From: an uncultured Prevotella sp. | GTDB lineage: Bacteria; Bacteroidota; Bacteroidia; Bacteroidales; Bacteroidaceae | DNA length: 13,218 bases | Direction of reading: 5' to 3' | Assembly (NCBI GenBank): GCA_900770025.1 | Contig: CAAGIW010000030.1 | Span: forward strand, 1-13,218 | In this document: positions 6,803 to 13,218 of the stretch, piece after piece | Numbering within the stretch: position 1 is the stretch's first letter | Layout of the letters: each line of letters opens with the position of its first letter | Made by a program: the position numbers and the translations under genes | Notes under the pieces: model-generated | Told to the model about the DNA's origin: nothing | The model's database searches: none | Seen by the model: the letters and a program-made list of their open reading frames with translations, nothing else

Positions 6803-7708
6803 TTATTTATCTTTCTTGCCAAAGAGAGAGAAATGCACATAGCGTTTGGGGTGCTGACGCAGGTCGTAGAGCAGCGAATCCGCATTACGCATTGTGTTGG
6901 TGAGATTGATGTACAGTTGCGGGTCGGTCATCAGCAGACCTATGGTGCTTTCCTTGCTGTTGAGACGGGTGGTGAGTTGTTCCACCTGTGCCAGCGTGTT
7001 ATCCACCTTTGCCATGGTAGCGCTGACCTCCACCTTGCTCAACTTGTCGGTAAAGTCCTCTGTGTTGGCAAGAATACGGTCGGCACGCTGCATCATACCT
7101 GGCACGCTGCCATTGAGGTTGTCCATCAAGCGATTTACGCCACGGGTAGTTATCTCAAGATTGGCAGTAATATGCTCCACGTTGTGCAGGGAGTTGGTGA
7201 GTGCAGGATCGGCCAACAGCAGATTGAGACTCATCAGTATGGAGTCGAGTTTGGGCAGCATCTGCTGAATGGCCGGCATCATTTCCTCTGCCTTTGCCAT
7301 CATGCCTGAACTCTGTCCGCCACGGATGGTGTCGCCACTTTCGAGCAGGTCAGCCGGATTGTCACCCAGAATCAGGTTCATCTTTACATTACCCATGAAG
7401 TCGGAAGCAATCTCGGCAGAAGAGCCACGGGGCACTCTCATCTGCGGATCCAGTTCCACATGAGCCACAATGGCACCTGTTCCCCGATAGTCATAGTCTA
7501 TACCCTTGACGGCACCTACCTTGTAGCCGTTGGCATAGACAGGGCTGGATGCCGACAGACCACTGATATCATGGAAGGTGACAGGATAGACATTACTGTT
7601 GGCTACCAAACTAAGTCCCTTGAGAAACTTCAGTCCAAAGAATAACACCACGATGCCTACGATGGCCACAAGGGCTATCTGCACCTCTTTGGTAAAATAT
7701 TTTTTCAT
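6803..7708 (-). CDS. MCE (MlaD-type) lipid-transport substrate-binding protein
   Basis: A 301-residue protein anchored in the inner membrane by one N-terminal helix (about 10-27, IALVAIVGIVVLFFGLKF). A single MCE domain follows (about 39-118), with the typical YPVTFHDISGLSASSPVYANGYKVGAVKGI opening (split here as YPVTFHDISG and the following VYANGYKVGAV) and GDTIRGG just after it. The remaining 170 residues are helical and polar, as in proteins that form a hexameric ring and tunnel for lipids across the periplasm. MlaD-type proteins work with an MlaE permease and MlaF ATPase; neither is in this window. The gene begins 7 bases after the amidase stop, so the two are almost certainly co-transcribed. 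The family is clear; the carried lipid and partner ABC transporter are unknown. Confidence 0.9.
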   Translation of the reverse strand: MKKYFTKEVQIALVAIVGIVVLFFGLKFLKGLSLVANSNVYPVTFHDISGLSASSPVYANGYKVGAVKGIDYDYRGTGAIVAHVELDPQMRVPRGSSAEIASDFMGNVKMNLILGDNPADLLESGDTIRGGQSSGMMAKAEEMMPAIQQMLPKLDSILMSLNLLLADPALTNSLHNVEHITANLEITTRGVNRLMDNLNGSVPGMMQRADRILANTEDFTDKLSKVEVSATMAKVDNTLAQVEQLTTRLNSKESTIGLLMTDPQLYINLTNTMRNADSLLYDLRQHPKRYVHFSLFGKKDK

Positions 7709-7715
7709 GGTTCTA

Positions 7716-9029
7716 CTATTTCTTTTGTTTCTTAAATTCCGTGATTGCCTCGTTGATGTTCATCCTTACACCTTTCTTAAAAGCGATGATGAATGCCTCT
7801 GGGAACTTGGCTGCCAACTGTTTTCTAAGTCTCGACGCCTCATAGTAATCAGTTGTGGCGCCACAAGTATATTTATACATACCATTATCGCGGTAGCAGT
7901 CCACCTCTTTCTCCCCCTTGAACTGCTGGCTGCCGGGGCGAAGGCTACGCTGGCTGGCAAGGATCTGCACCTTGAACAGAGGACGTTCCAACTCTGTTGC
8001 CTCCTGCGGATGATTGTCATCTTTGGTTGCCGGCATCACTTCCTCCACGTTTTGGTTCACTGTCTGTTCCTTTTTTTCCTCTGCATTCTGCTTGGAGTCT
8101 GAAACATTCTGCTTGGGTTCAGGAGTGTTTCGCACCGTCTCAGGTTTTCTCTCCCTGTCTTCCTGCACACTCTGCTTAGGTTCCGCCTCCTTGGTCTTGG
8201 ACTCTTTGGGTGCAACAGCCACAGGTTGCTCTACGGGGGCTTCCCGATAGGGCACCTTGGGAGCACCTCCGTACTTGCTCTTGTAGGCGATAAAGGCATT
8301 GTATATGCCTCGTCCCATGGCCTCCACGCCTTCCCTGCTACTGAGATAGCGTTCCTCGTCGGGCGTGGTGATAAAGCCTAATTCAATGAGACAGCCAGGC
8401 ATGGATGTTTCGCGCAACACCAGAAAACCAGCCTGCTTCACGCCCTTGTCACTACGACCGGCAGCAACACAGGTTTTCTTCTGCACCAGTCGGGCCAGTT
8501 CCACGCTCTGCGCCATATTGTTGTCTTGCAGCAGTTCAAACATGATATAACTCTCGGAAGAATTAGGATCAAAGCCCTCATAATGCTGCCGGTAGTCTTG
8601 CTCGATGAGAATCACGGAGTTCTCTCGTTTGGCCACATCAAAGTTGTCATCGGCTCGGTGCATTCCGAGGGTATAGGTTTCCATTCCCCTGCTACGTTTC
8701 CCCTTGGGCAGTGCATTGGTATGGATAGACATAAAGAGGTCTGCCTTATGCTTATTGGCGATGGATGCGCGCTTGTGCAGGGGCACAAACACATCGGTCT
8801 TGCGGGTATATACCACATTTACGTCCGGACAGTTGCGCTCCACCAAACGTCCGAAGGCAAGCGCCACGTTGAGGTTGATGTTCTTCTCCAAGGCAAAAGT
8901 GCCCTTGGCACCCGAATCTGCTCCGCCATGGCCAGCGTCAATAACAAGGGTATAGCGCTTGGGAGCAGCCCATGCCGTGCTCCAAAGCAAGAGTGTCATC
9001 CATAAAAAGAAAACGGTTCTTTTTCCCAT
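7716..9029 (-). CDS. N-acetylmuramoyl-L-alanine amidase (Amidase_3) with SPOR domain
   Basis: A 437-residue exported cell-wall hydrolase that cuts the bond between MurNAc and the stem peptide. Residues 1-21 are a signal peptide (VFFLWMTLLLWSTAWA). The zinc-dependent Amidase_3 domain spans about 25-252. Zinc ligands are H34 (DAGHGG), E48 (ALEKN) and H103 (SIHTNA); the catalytic glutamate is E216 (CLIELGF). A Lys/Glu/Gln-rich linker follows (about 262-345) with repeated EPKQ/SKQN motifs. A C-terminal SPOR-like domain (about 350-420, LFKVQILASQ...YKYTCGATTDYYEA) probably binds glycan strands stripped of peptides, directing the enzyme to the division septum. It is the first gene of a two-gene unit with the MCE gene and has its own promoter. 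A role in daughter-cell separation or envelope upkeep is inferred from the domain pair. Confidence 0.93.
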   Translation of the reverse strand: MGKRTVFFLWMTLLLWSTAWAAPKRYTLVIDAGHGGADSGAKGTFALEKNINLNVALAFGRLVERNCPDVNVVYTRKTDVFVPLHKRASIANKHKADLFMSIHTNALPKGKRSRGMETYTLGMHRADDNFDVAKRENSVILIEQDYRQHYEGFDPNSSESYIMFELLQDNNMAQSVELARLVQKKTCVAAGRSDKGVKQAGFLVLRETSMPGCLIELGFITTPDEERYLSSREGVEAMGRGIYNAFIAYKSKYGGAPKVPYREAPVEQPVAVAPKESKTKEAEPKQSVQEDRERKPETVRNTPEPKQNVSDSKQNAEEKKEQTVNQNVEEVMPATKDDNHPQEATELERPLFKVQILASQRSLRPGSQQFKGEKEVDCYRDNGMYKYTCGATTDYYEASRLRKQLAAKFPEAFIIAFKKGVRMNINEAITEFKKQKK

Positions 9030-9048
9030 ACCTCACAACATAATCTTG

Positions 9049-9117
9049 TCATTCTGTCGGTTTCCTCCCCCTGCCCCACTGTTTTAAGACATCATGGAAG
9101 CAACCGACAAAAGCCAT
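9049..9117 (-). CDS. Possible 22-residue leader peptide before the amidase
   Basis: An ATG immediately after the predicted transcription start opens a 22-codon frame beginning MAFVGCFHDVL and ending at a TGA 19 bases before the amidase ATG. It contains an inverted repeat, TGTCGGTT/AACCGACA (9055-9062 with 9102-9109). This could be a regulatory leader peptide, but a frame this short can easily occur by chance, and no homologue is recognised. Confidence 0.22.
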   Translation of the reverse strand: MAFVGCFHDVLKQWGRGRKPTE

Positions 9118-9124
9118 TGCACCG

Positions 9125-9155
9125 CAAAAGTAGTGTTTTTTTTATAAAAACCCAA
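9125..9155 (-). promoter_or_regulatory. Promoter of the amidase-MCE operon
   Basis: On the minus strand TTGG (9152-9155), one change from TTTG, is followed after 19 bases by TACTTTTG (9125-9132), a perfect TANNTTTG match. Transcription would start near 9118, giving a leader of about 90 bases. It begins only 17 bases after the folB stop codon, so the amidase need not depend on the nrdJ-folB transcript. Confidence 0.7.
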
Positions 9156-9171
9156 GTGAATTGTCGAGTTT

Positions 9172-9528
9172 TTATTCATCCACTAATTCCACACCAGCTC
9201 CAGCACATTGCCCTCCCATGGGAGGATTGAGTTTTGTTATCGAGAGTTCCACCCTGCCTGCTTCAGGAAAATCGGTGCGTATGGCACGAAGGATGCGCCC
9301 TGCCACATGCTCTAACAGCTGCGAAGGCACAGCCATTTCACGGCACACTAACCGGAAGAGTGCTGCATAGTCGAGGGTGTGCTCCACCCTGTCGCTCCGC
9401 ATGGCAGGGGCAAAAGGATAATCCACACGCACGTTCACAACAAAATCGCCTCCCACGGTGCGCTCCTGTGGGAGCACTCCGTGAAAGGCTTTCAGTTGGA
9501 TATCCTTAATCACTATGGCAGTTCTCAT
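9172..9528 (-). CDS. folB: Dihydroneopterin aldolase
   Basis: A compact 118-residue FolB, the usual size. It converts 7,8-dihydroneopterin to 6-hydroxymethyl-7,8-dihydropterin plus glycolaldehyde in folate synthesis. Family marks are IKDIQLKAFHGVLPQER near the N-terminus (including the conserved HGVLPQE), the TLDYAAL stretch, LLEHVAGRI, and the catalytic lysine in SITKLNPPMGG near the C-terminus. I start at the ATG at 9528 (MRTAIVIKD), four bases after the nrdJ stop. The frame is open to 9552 inside nrdJ, but those eight residues have no family counterpart. The tight spacing indicates translation from the nrdJ transcript. The folate product feeds one-carbon reactions for thymidylate and purines, so coupling to a ribonucleotide reductase makes metabolic sense. 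Confidence 0.92.
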   Translation of the reverse strand: MRTAIVIKDIQLKAFHGVLPQERTVGGDFVVNVRVDYPFAPAMRSDRVEHTLDYAALFRLVCREMAVPSQLLEHVAGRILRAIRTDFPEAGRVELSITKLNPPMGGQCAGAGVELVDE

Positions 9529-9532
9529 GCTT

Positions 9533-12088
9533 CTATCCGCATCTGCTGGCACCGCAGTTCTTGCATATCAGACAGCCCTCCTGATAAACCAGGGTTTCCT
9601 GTCCGCACACAGGGCACTTCTGTCCCTTGGCTTCGGTGCCGTCGGTCACATATTTCTTGAGAGCCCGTTCCACACCATTCTTCCAGGTGTTGATGCTCTC
9701 GCTCTTGAGTTGCAGCGAACTCACCAGACGGATGACATGCTCGATGGGCATACGATAGCGCAGCACTCCACTGATAAGTTTGGCATAGTTCCAATATTCG
9801 GGGTTGAATTTCTCGGAGAGTCCTTCCACTGTGGTCTTATAGCCTCGCTTGTTCTCAAACTGGAAGTCGTAGCGCTTGCGCCCATTCTCATCCACCTGCT
9901 TGATAATCTTGCCTCGGGTCACTGTCTTGGGCAGCACGATACCCTCTTCATCATCCTGCAATCCTGTGAATATCTCATAGGGATAGCCATTGAGCAGTCC
10001 CACGAAGGCCACCCATTTTTCCTTGTTATTCTGGAAGCGAACCACTTCACACTCCAGCACCTGTGGGCGCACTTCGGTCACTTCGGGATGCTTGCAGGGG
10101 GGCACACTGTTCTCGTTGGTCTCTTTCTTCTCCTTCTTAGACACAGAGATCATCACGCCCGAGCGGGAACCGTCACGGTAGATGGTACAGCCTTTGCAAC
10201 CCGAGCGCCAAGCCTCCACATAGAGTTTATTGACAAGTGCCTCATCCACATCGGCAGGCAGGTTCACGGTTACGCTGATAGAGTGGTCCACCCACTTCTG
10301 GATGGCGCCCTGCATACGCACCTTCATCAACCAGTCCACATCATTGGCAGTGGCCTTGTAGTAGGGTGAGCGTGCCACTAACTGGTCTATCTCCTCCTGG
10401 GTATATTTTTTGGTAGTGTCGATACCGTTCACCTCCATCCACGTAAGGAACTTGCGGTGATATACAATGTATTCCTCAAACGAGTCGCCCACTTCATCCA
10501 CAAAGTCCACATGCACGGCCTCATCGTTGGGGTTCACCTTGCGGCGGCGCATATACACTGGCATGAAAACGGGTTCGATGCCGCTGGTGGTCTGGGTCAT
10601 CAGACTGGTAGTGCCAGTGGGAGCGATGGTGAGACAGGCGATGTTGCGGCGGCCATAGCGGCACATATCATTGTAGAGTTGCTCGTCAGCCTCCTTGATG
10701 CGCAACAAGAAGGGGTTGTTGGCCTCGCGGGCAGCATCAAACACTTCAAAGGCGCCACGCTCCTGTGCCATGGTGACGGAGGAGCGATAGGCTGCCAAGG
10801 CCAGTGCCTTGTGCACCTCCACAGAGAAGTCGGTGGCTTCCTGACTGCCATAGCGCAGACCGAGTGCCGCCAGCATATCGCCCTCGGCAGTGATACCCAC
10901 GCCAGTGCGACGGCCCTTACCACTCTTGCTCTTGATTTTTTCCCAAAGATGTGTCTCGGCACCCTTCACCTCCATGCTCTGCGGATCATCGGCCACCTTC
11001 TTCATAATCAGGTCTATCTTCTCCAATTCCAGGTCAACAATATCGTCCATGATGCGCTGTGCGGCAGCCACATGACGGCGGAAGAGGTCGAAATTGAACT
11101 TTGCCTCGGGTGTGAAGGGATTCTCCACATAACTGTAAAGGTTGATGCTGAGCAAACGGCAAGAGTCATAAGGACAAAGAGGAATCTCACCGCAGGGGTT
11201 GGTACTCACGGTGCGGAAGCCCAGATCGGCATAGCAGTCGGGCAAACTCTCACGGATGATAGTATCCCAGAACAGCACACCGGGCTCTGCACTCTTCCAT
11301 GCATTGTGCACAATCTTCTCCCACAGCTTTTTGGCACTTATCTCCTTAGACACGTCAGGGCTACTGCTATCAATGGGGAACTGCTGGATGAAGGGTTTGT
11401 CTTCCACGGCAGCCTGCATAAATTCATCGGTTATCTTCACCGACACATTGGCTCCCGTCACCTTGCCCTCAGTCATCTTGGCATCGATAAACGATTCGCT
11501 GTCTGGATGCTTGATGCTTACAGAGAGCATCAAGGCGCCACGCCGACCGTCTTGTGCCACCTCTCGGGTGGAATTGCTATAGCGTTCCATGAAGGGCACC
11601 AGACCGGTAGAGGTGAGTGCGGAGTTGTTGACGGGAGAGCCCTTGGGACGGATATGGCTCAGGTCATGGCCCACTCCGCCGCGGCGTTTCATCAGTTGCA
11701 CCTGTTCTTCGTCGATACGCATGATGGCGCCATAGGAGTCTGCATCTCCCTCAAGGCCAATAACGAAGCAGTTGCTGAGCGACGCTATCTGGTAGTTGTT
11801 GCCTATACCGGTCATCGGACTGCCGGCAGGTATGATGTACTTGAACTTGTCGATGAGGTCAAAGACTTCCTGAGCCGACATAGGATTGGCATATTTCTGC
11901 TCAATACGTGCCACCTCATTGGCAATACGCCAGTGCATATCGGCAGGCGACTGCTCGTAGATATTGCCAAAACTGTCTTTCATGGCATACTTGTTCACCC
12001 ATACACGGGCTGCCAGCTCATCGCCATTGAAATACTTGAGTGAAGCTTCAAAGGCCTCATCATAAGTAAACGTGCGTTTATTTTCCAT
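9533..12088 (-). CDS. nrdJ: Adenosylcobalamin-dependent (class II) ribonucleotide reductase
   Basis: An 851-residue class II reductase that makes deoxyribonucleotides using a radical generated from adenosylcobalamin, without oxygen or a second subunit. The ten-stranded barrel carries SNCFVIG (105-111; C107 of the redox pair), the finger-loop STNPCGEIPL (295-304) with N297, radical cysteine C299 and E301, C485 in RNIACLTIAP as the likely partner cysteine, and the phosphate-binding APTGTTS (489-495). A C-terminal extension (about 665-800) is typical of the long B12-dependent form. The last 30 residues hold six cysteines (825, 828, 839, 842, 845, 850) in CPVCG and CLICKNCG motifs, a zinc-ribbon and redox tail thought to re-reduce the active site. 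It heads an operon with folB and has a textbook promoter. Confidence 0.96.
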   Translation of the reverse strand: MENKRTFTYDEAFEASLKYFNGDELAARVWVNKYAMKDSFGNIYEQSPADMHWRIANEVARIEQKYANPMSAQEVFDLIDKFKYIIPAGSPMTGIGNNYQIASLSNCFVIGLEGDADSYGAIMRIDEEQVQLMKRRGGVGHDLSHIRPKGSPVNNSALTSTGLVPFMERYSNSTREVAQDGRRGALMLSVSIKHPDSESFIDAKMTEGKVTGANVSVKITDEFMQAAVEDKPFIQQFPIDSSSPDVSKEISAKKLWEKIVHNAWKSAEPGVLFWDTIIRESLPDCYADLGFRTVSTNPCGEIPLCPYDSCRLLSINLYSYVENPFTPEAKFNFDLFRRHVAAAQRIMDDIVDLELEKIDLIMKKVADDPQSMEVKGAETHLWEKIKSKSGKGRRTGVGITAEGDMLAALGLRYGSQEATDFSVEVHKALALAAYRSSVTMAQERGAFEVFDAAREANNPFLLRIKEADEQLYNDMCRYGRRNIACLTIAPTGTTSLMTQTTSGIEPVFMPVYMRRRKVNPNDEAVHVDFVDEVGDSFEEYIVYHRKFLTWMEVNGIDTTKKYTQEEIDQLVARSPYYKATANDVDWLMKVRMQGAIQKWVDHSISVTVNLPADVDEALVNKLYVEAWRSGCKGCTIYRDGSRSGVMISVSKKEKKETNENSVPPCKHPEVTEVRPQVLECEVVRFQNNKEKWVAFVGLLNGYPYEIFTGLQDDEEGIVLPKTVTRGKIIKQVDENGRKRYDFQFENKRGYKTTVEGLSEKFNPEYWNYAKLISGVLRYRMPIEHVIRLVSSLQLKSESINTWKNGVERALKKYVTDGTEAKGQKCPVCGQETLVYQEGCLICKNCGASRCG

Positions 12089-12134
12089 TGGAATCAGGTT
12101 GTAAAAGATTGGGGTCAGTATCTAAAAAGTGTTG

Positions 12135-12165
12135 CAAAGTTAGGGAGATTATATGAAACAGCAAA
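12135..12165 (-). promoter_or_regulatory. Promoter of the nrdJ-folB operon
   Basis: On the minus strand TTTG (12162-12165), then exactly 19 bases, then TAACTTTG (12135-12142): a perfect match to the Bacteroidetes sigma-ABfr consensus. Transcription would start near 12128, leaving about 40 bases before the ATG at 12088. Confidence 0.82.
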
Positions 12166-12252
12166 ACATTTTTTTGGAAAACTTTTTCTGATTTTTGGCA
12201 TCCGAAGTTGTCCAAAACGGCAAACTCTGTATCTACAAACGGTTTGCAGTAT

Positions 12253-12276
12253 TTTTCCGACACAGATATCGGAAAA
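12253..12276. repeat. Inverted repeat overlapping the nitroreductase -33 region
   Basis: TTTTCCGA (12253-12260) and TCGGAAAA (12269-12276) pair perfectly around eight bases. The right half covers the position where the -33 box of the nitroreductase promoter should be, which itself lacks a good TTTG. This is the layout of an operator for a dimeric regulator. Confidence 0.55.
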
Positions 12277-12290
12277 TAAAAAAAAGGCAT

Positions 12291-12298
12291 TATCTTTG
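12291..12298 (+). promoter_or_regulatory. -7 box of the nitroreductase gene
   Basis: TATCTTTG followed by CA is a perfect TANNTTTG match. No TTTG lies 19 bases upstream (ATCG is there), suggesting a promoter that may need an activator. Transcription would start near 12305, about 80 bases before the ATG at 12386. Confidence 0.65.
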
Positions 12299-12385
12299 CA
12301 CTGTCATTCCAAGATGCCTCCACACCTTATTATATATAAGAGCGAAGCATCAACTTGAACCAAACGAAACATTATCATCCATACC

Positions 12386-13123
12386 ATGAAGACAATAAAC
12401 ACCAGAAGAAGCATCAGAAAATATGCTGCAAAAGAAGTGAGCGAAGAACTGTTAAACCGCTTATTGTCAGAGGCATCACGCACACAAACAATGGGCAATC
12501 TGCAACTGTATAGTGTGGTGGTGACACGCAGTGAGGAGGGGAAAAGGCTACTGGCACCCGCCCACTTCAACCAGCCCATGGTGACCGAGGCGCCCGTGGT
12601 GCTGACCATCTGTGCCGACTTCCACCGCACCACCGTATGGTGCAGGAACCGAAAGGCGGAACCCGGCTATGACAACATGCTCTCGTTTGTCAACGCAAGC
12701 ATCGATGCGCTGCTGTTCACTCAAACATTTTGCAATCTGGCCGAGGAAGAAGGACTGGGTTGTTGCTATTTGGGGACAACCGTATATATGCCCCAGATGA
12801 TTATCGATGCACTGCATCTGCCCTCCTTGGTGATGCCGATAGCCACCATCACCTTGGGCTGGCCCGATGAATGCCCTCCCCTGACCGACCGCCTGACCAC
12901 AGATGCCTTTGTGCATCAGGAACAGTATCACGACTACTCGACCGAGGACATCGACCGTCTCTATGCCTACAAGGAGTCACTGGAAGAGAACAAACACTTC
13001 TGCGAAATCAACAAGAAGGAAACGCTCGCCCAAATCTTCACCGACATAAGATATACCAAGAAAGACAACGAAAGCATGTCGGCAGGACTGCTGGAGGCAC
13101 TGAAGAGACAAGGATTTGTTTGA
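12386..13123 (+). CDS. NADPH-dependent nitroreductase family oxidoreductase (FMN)
   Basis: A 245-residue flavoprotein of the nitroreductase fold, nearest the NfsA/Frp type by its length and C-terminal extension. RRSIRKY (7-13) and ASRTQTMGNLQLYSVVV (30-46) form the FMN-phosphate binding region at the dimer interface. GLGCCYLGTT (123-132) and TLGWPDECPPLTDRL (156-170) are the other typical family segments. The final 60 residues are charged and helical. Such enzymes pass two electrons from NAD(P)H to quinones, nitro-compounds, flavin or disulfides; the natural substrate is unknown. It is divergent from nrdJ with its own promoter, and an inverted repeat upstream suggests regulation. The stop codon TGA shares two bases with the first unit of a heptad repeat array, and no hairpin terminator is visible before the window ends. 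Confidence 0.9.
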   Translation: MKTINTRRSIRKYAAKEVSEELLNRLLSEASRTQTMGNLQLYSVVVTRSEEGKRLLAPAHFNQPMVTEAPVVLTICADFHRTTVWCRNRKAEPGYDNMLSFVNASIDALLFTQTFCNLAEEEGLGCCYLGTTVYMPQMIIDALHLPSLVMPIATITLGWPDECPPLTDRLTTDAFVHQEQYHDYSTEDIDRLYAYKESLEENKHFCEINKKETLAQIFTDIRYTKKDNESMSAGLLEALKRQGFV

Positions 13124-13198
13124 GTTACGAATGTTGAGTTATGAATGTTGAGTTATGAATGTTGAGTTATGAATTACGAATGATGAGTTACGAATTAT
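13122..13198 (+). repeat. Array of eleven heptanucleotide repeats
   Basis: Seventy-seven bases divide exactly into eleven 7-base units, each fitting GA(A/G)T(T/G)(A/T)(T/C). GAGTTAY and GAATGTT alternate at first to give a 14-base period (units at 13122, 13136, 13150, 13164); later units drift to GAATTAC, GAATGAT and GAATTAT. The first unit includes two bases of the nitroreductase stop codon. The last 20 bases of the window after the array show nothing recognisable. Confidence 0.9.
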
Positions 13199-13218
13199 CT
13201 GCCAACAGGCACAGTGCA

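Noticed and set aside
9515..12043. Long plus-strand frames (284 and 528 codons) opposite nrdJ
   Set aside because: They are antisense shadows of a strongly conserved gene, rich in His and Leu from reversed codons, and resemble no family.
12314..12358. 14-codon frame in the nitroreductase leader
   Set aside because: Too short to judge, no internal structure, and it ends 27 bases before the gene; chance occurrence is the simplest view.

Overview
The window looks like an ordinary chromosomal segment of a Bacteroidales bacterium, most likely a Prevotella/Segatella-type gut or rumen species. Three things point there. Promoters fit the Bacteroidetes TTTG-N19-TANNTTTG pattern, with exactly 19 bases between boxes upstream of dnaA, nrdJ and the amidase. 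The first gene ends in a type IX secretion C-terminal domain. The protein families (PL11 lyase, long-leader TonB receptor, amidase-SPOR plus MCE pair, class II ribonucleotide reductase) are also typical. No organism name can be proven from the sequence alone.

Layout. 1-1662 (+): the 3' part of a secreted PL11 rhamnogalacturonan lyase, cut by the window edge. 1700-2659 (-): a bile acid:sodium symporter (BASS) family permease, convergent with the lyase; a 17-bp hairpin serves both gene ends. 2766-4838 (+): a BtuB-like TonB-dependent receptor, ending at a 15-bp bidirectional terminator. 4954-6384 (-): dnaA. 6385-6802: a 418-bp AT-rich gap holding the dnaA promoter and leader and a probable terminator for the next operon. 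6803-9029 (-): an amidase-SPOR gene followed after 7 bases by an MCE/MlaD-type gene. 9172-12088 (-): nrdJ followed after 4 bases by folB. 12089-12385: a divergent promoter region. 12386-13123 (+): an NADPH-dependent nitroreductase. Its stop codon lies inside an array of eleven heptanucleotide units that runs almost to the window end.

How the genes fit together. Three themes appear. The first is DNA replication and precursor supply: DnaA, adenosylcobalamin-dependent ribonucleotide reductase, and FolB for the folate needed in thymidylate and purine synthesis. The second is the cell envelope: an SPOR-anchored peptidoglycan amidase with an MCE lipid-transport protein. The third is nutrient capture: the pectin lyase, the BASS permease and a TonB receptor whose closest recognisable type is the vitamin B12 receptor, which would suit a cell relying on a B12-dependent reductase.

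I found no mobile element, CRISPR array, tRNA, rRNA or convincing new multigene system. The most interesting unexplained signals are non-coding: the heptad array, a 14-nt tandem repeat in the dnaA leader, palindromes in the nitroreductase promoter and the TonB-receptor leader, and a possible leader peptide before the amidase.
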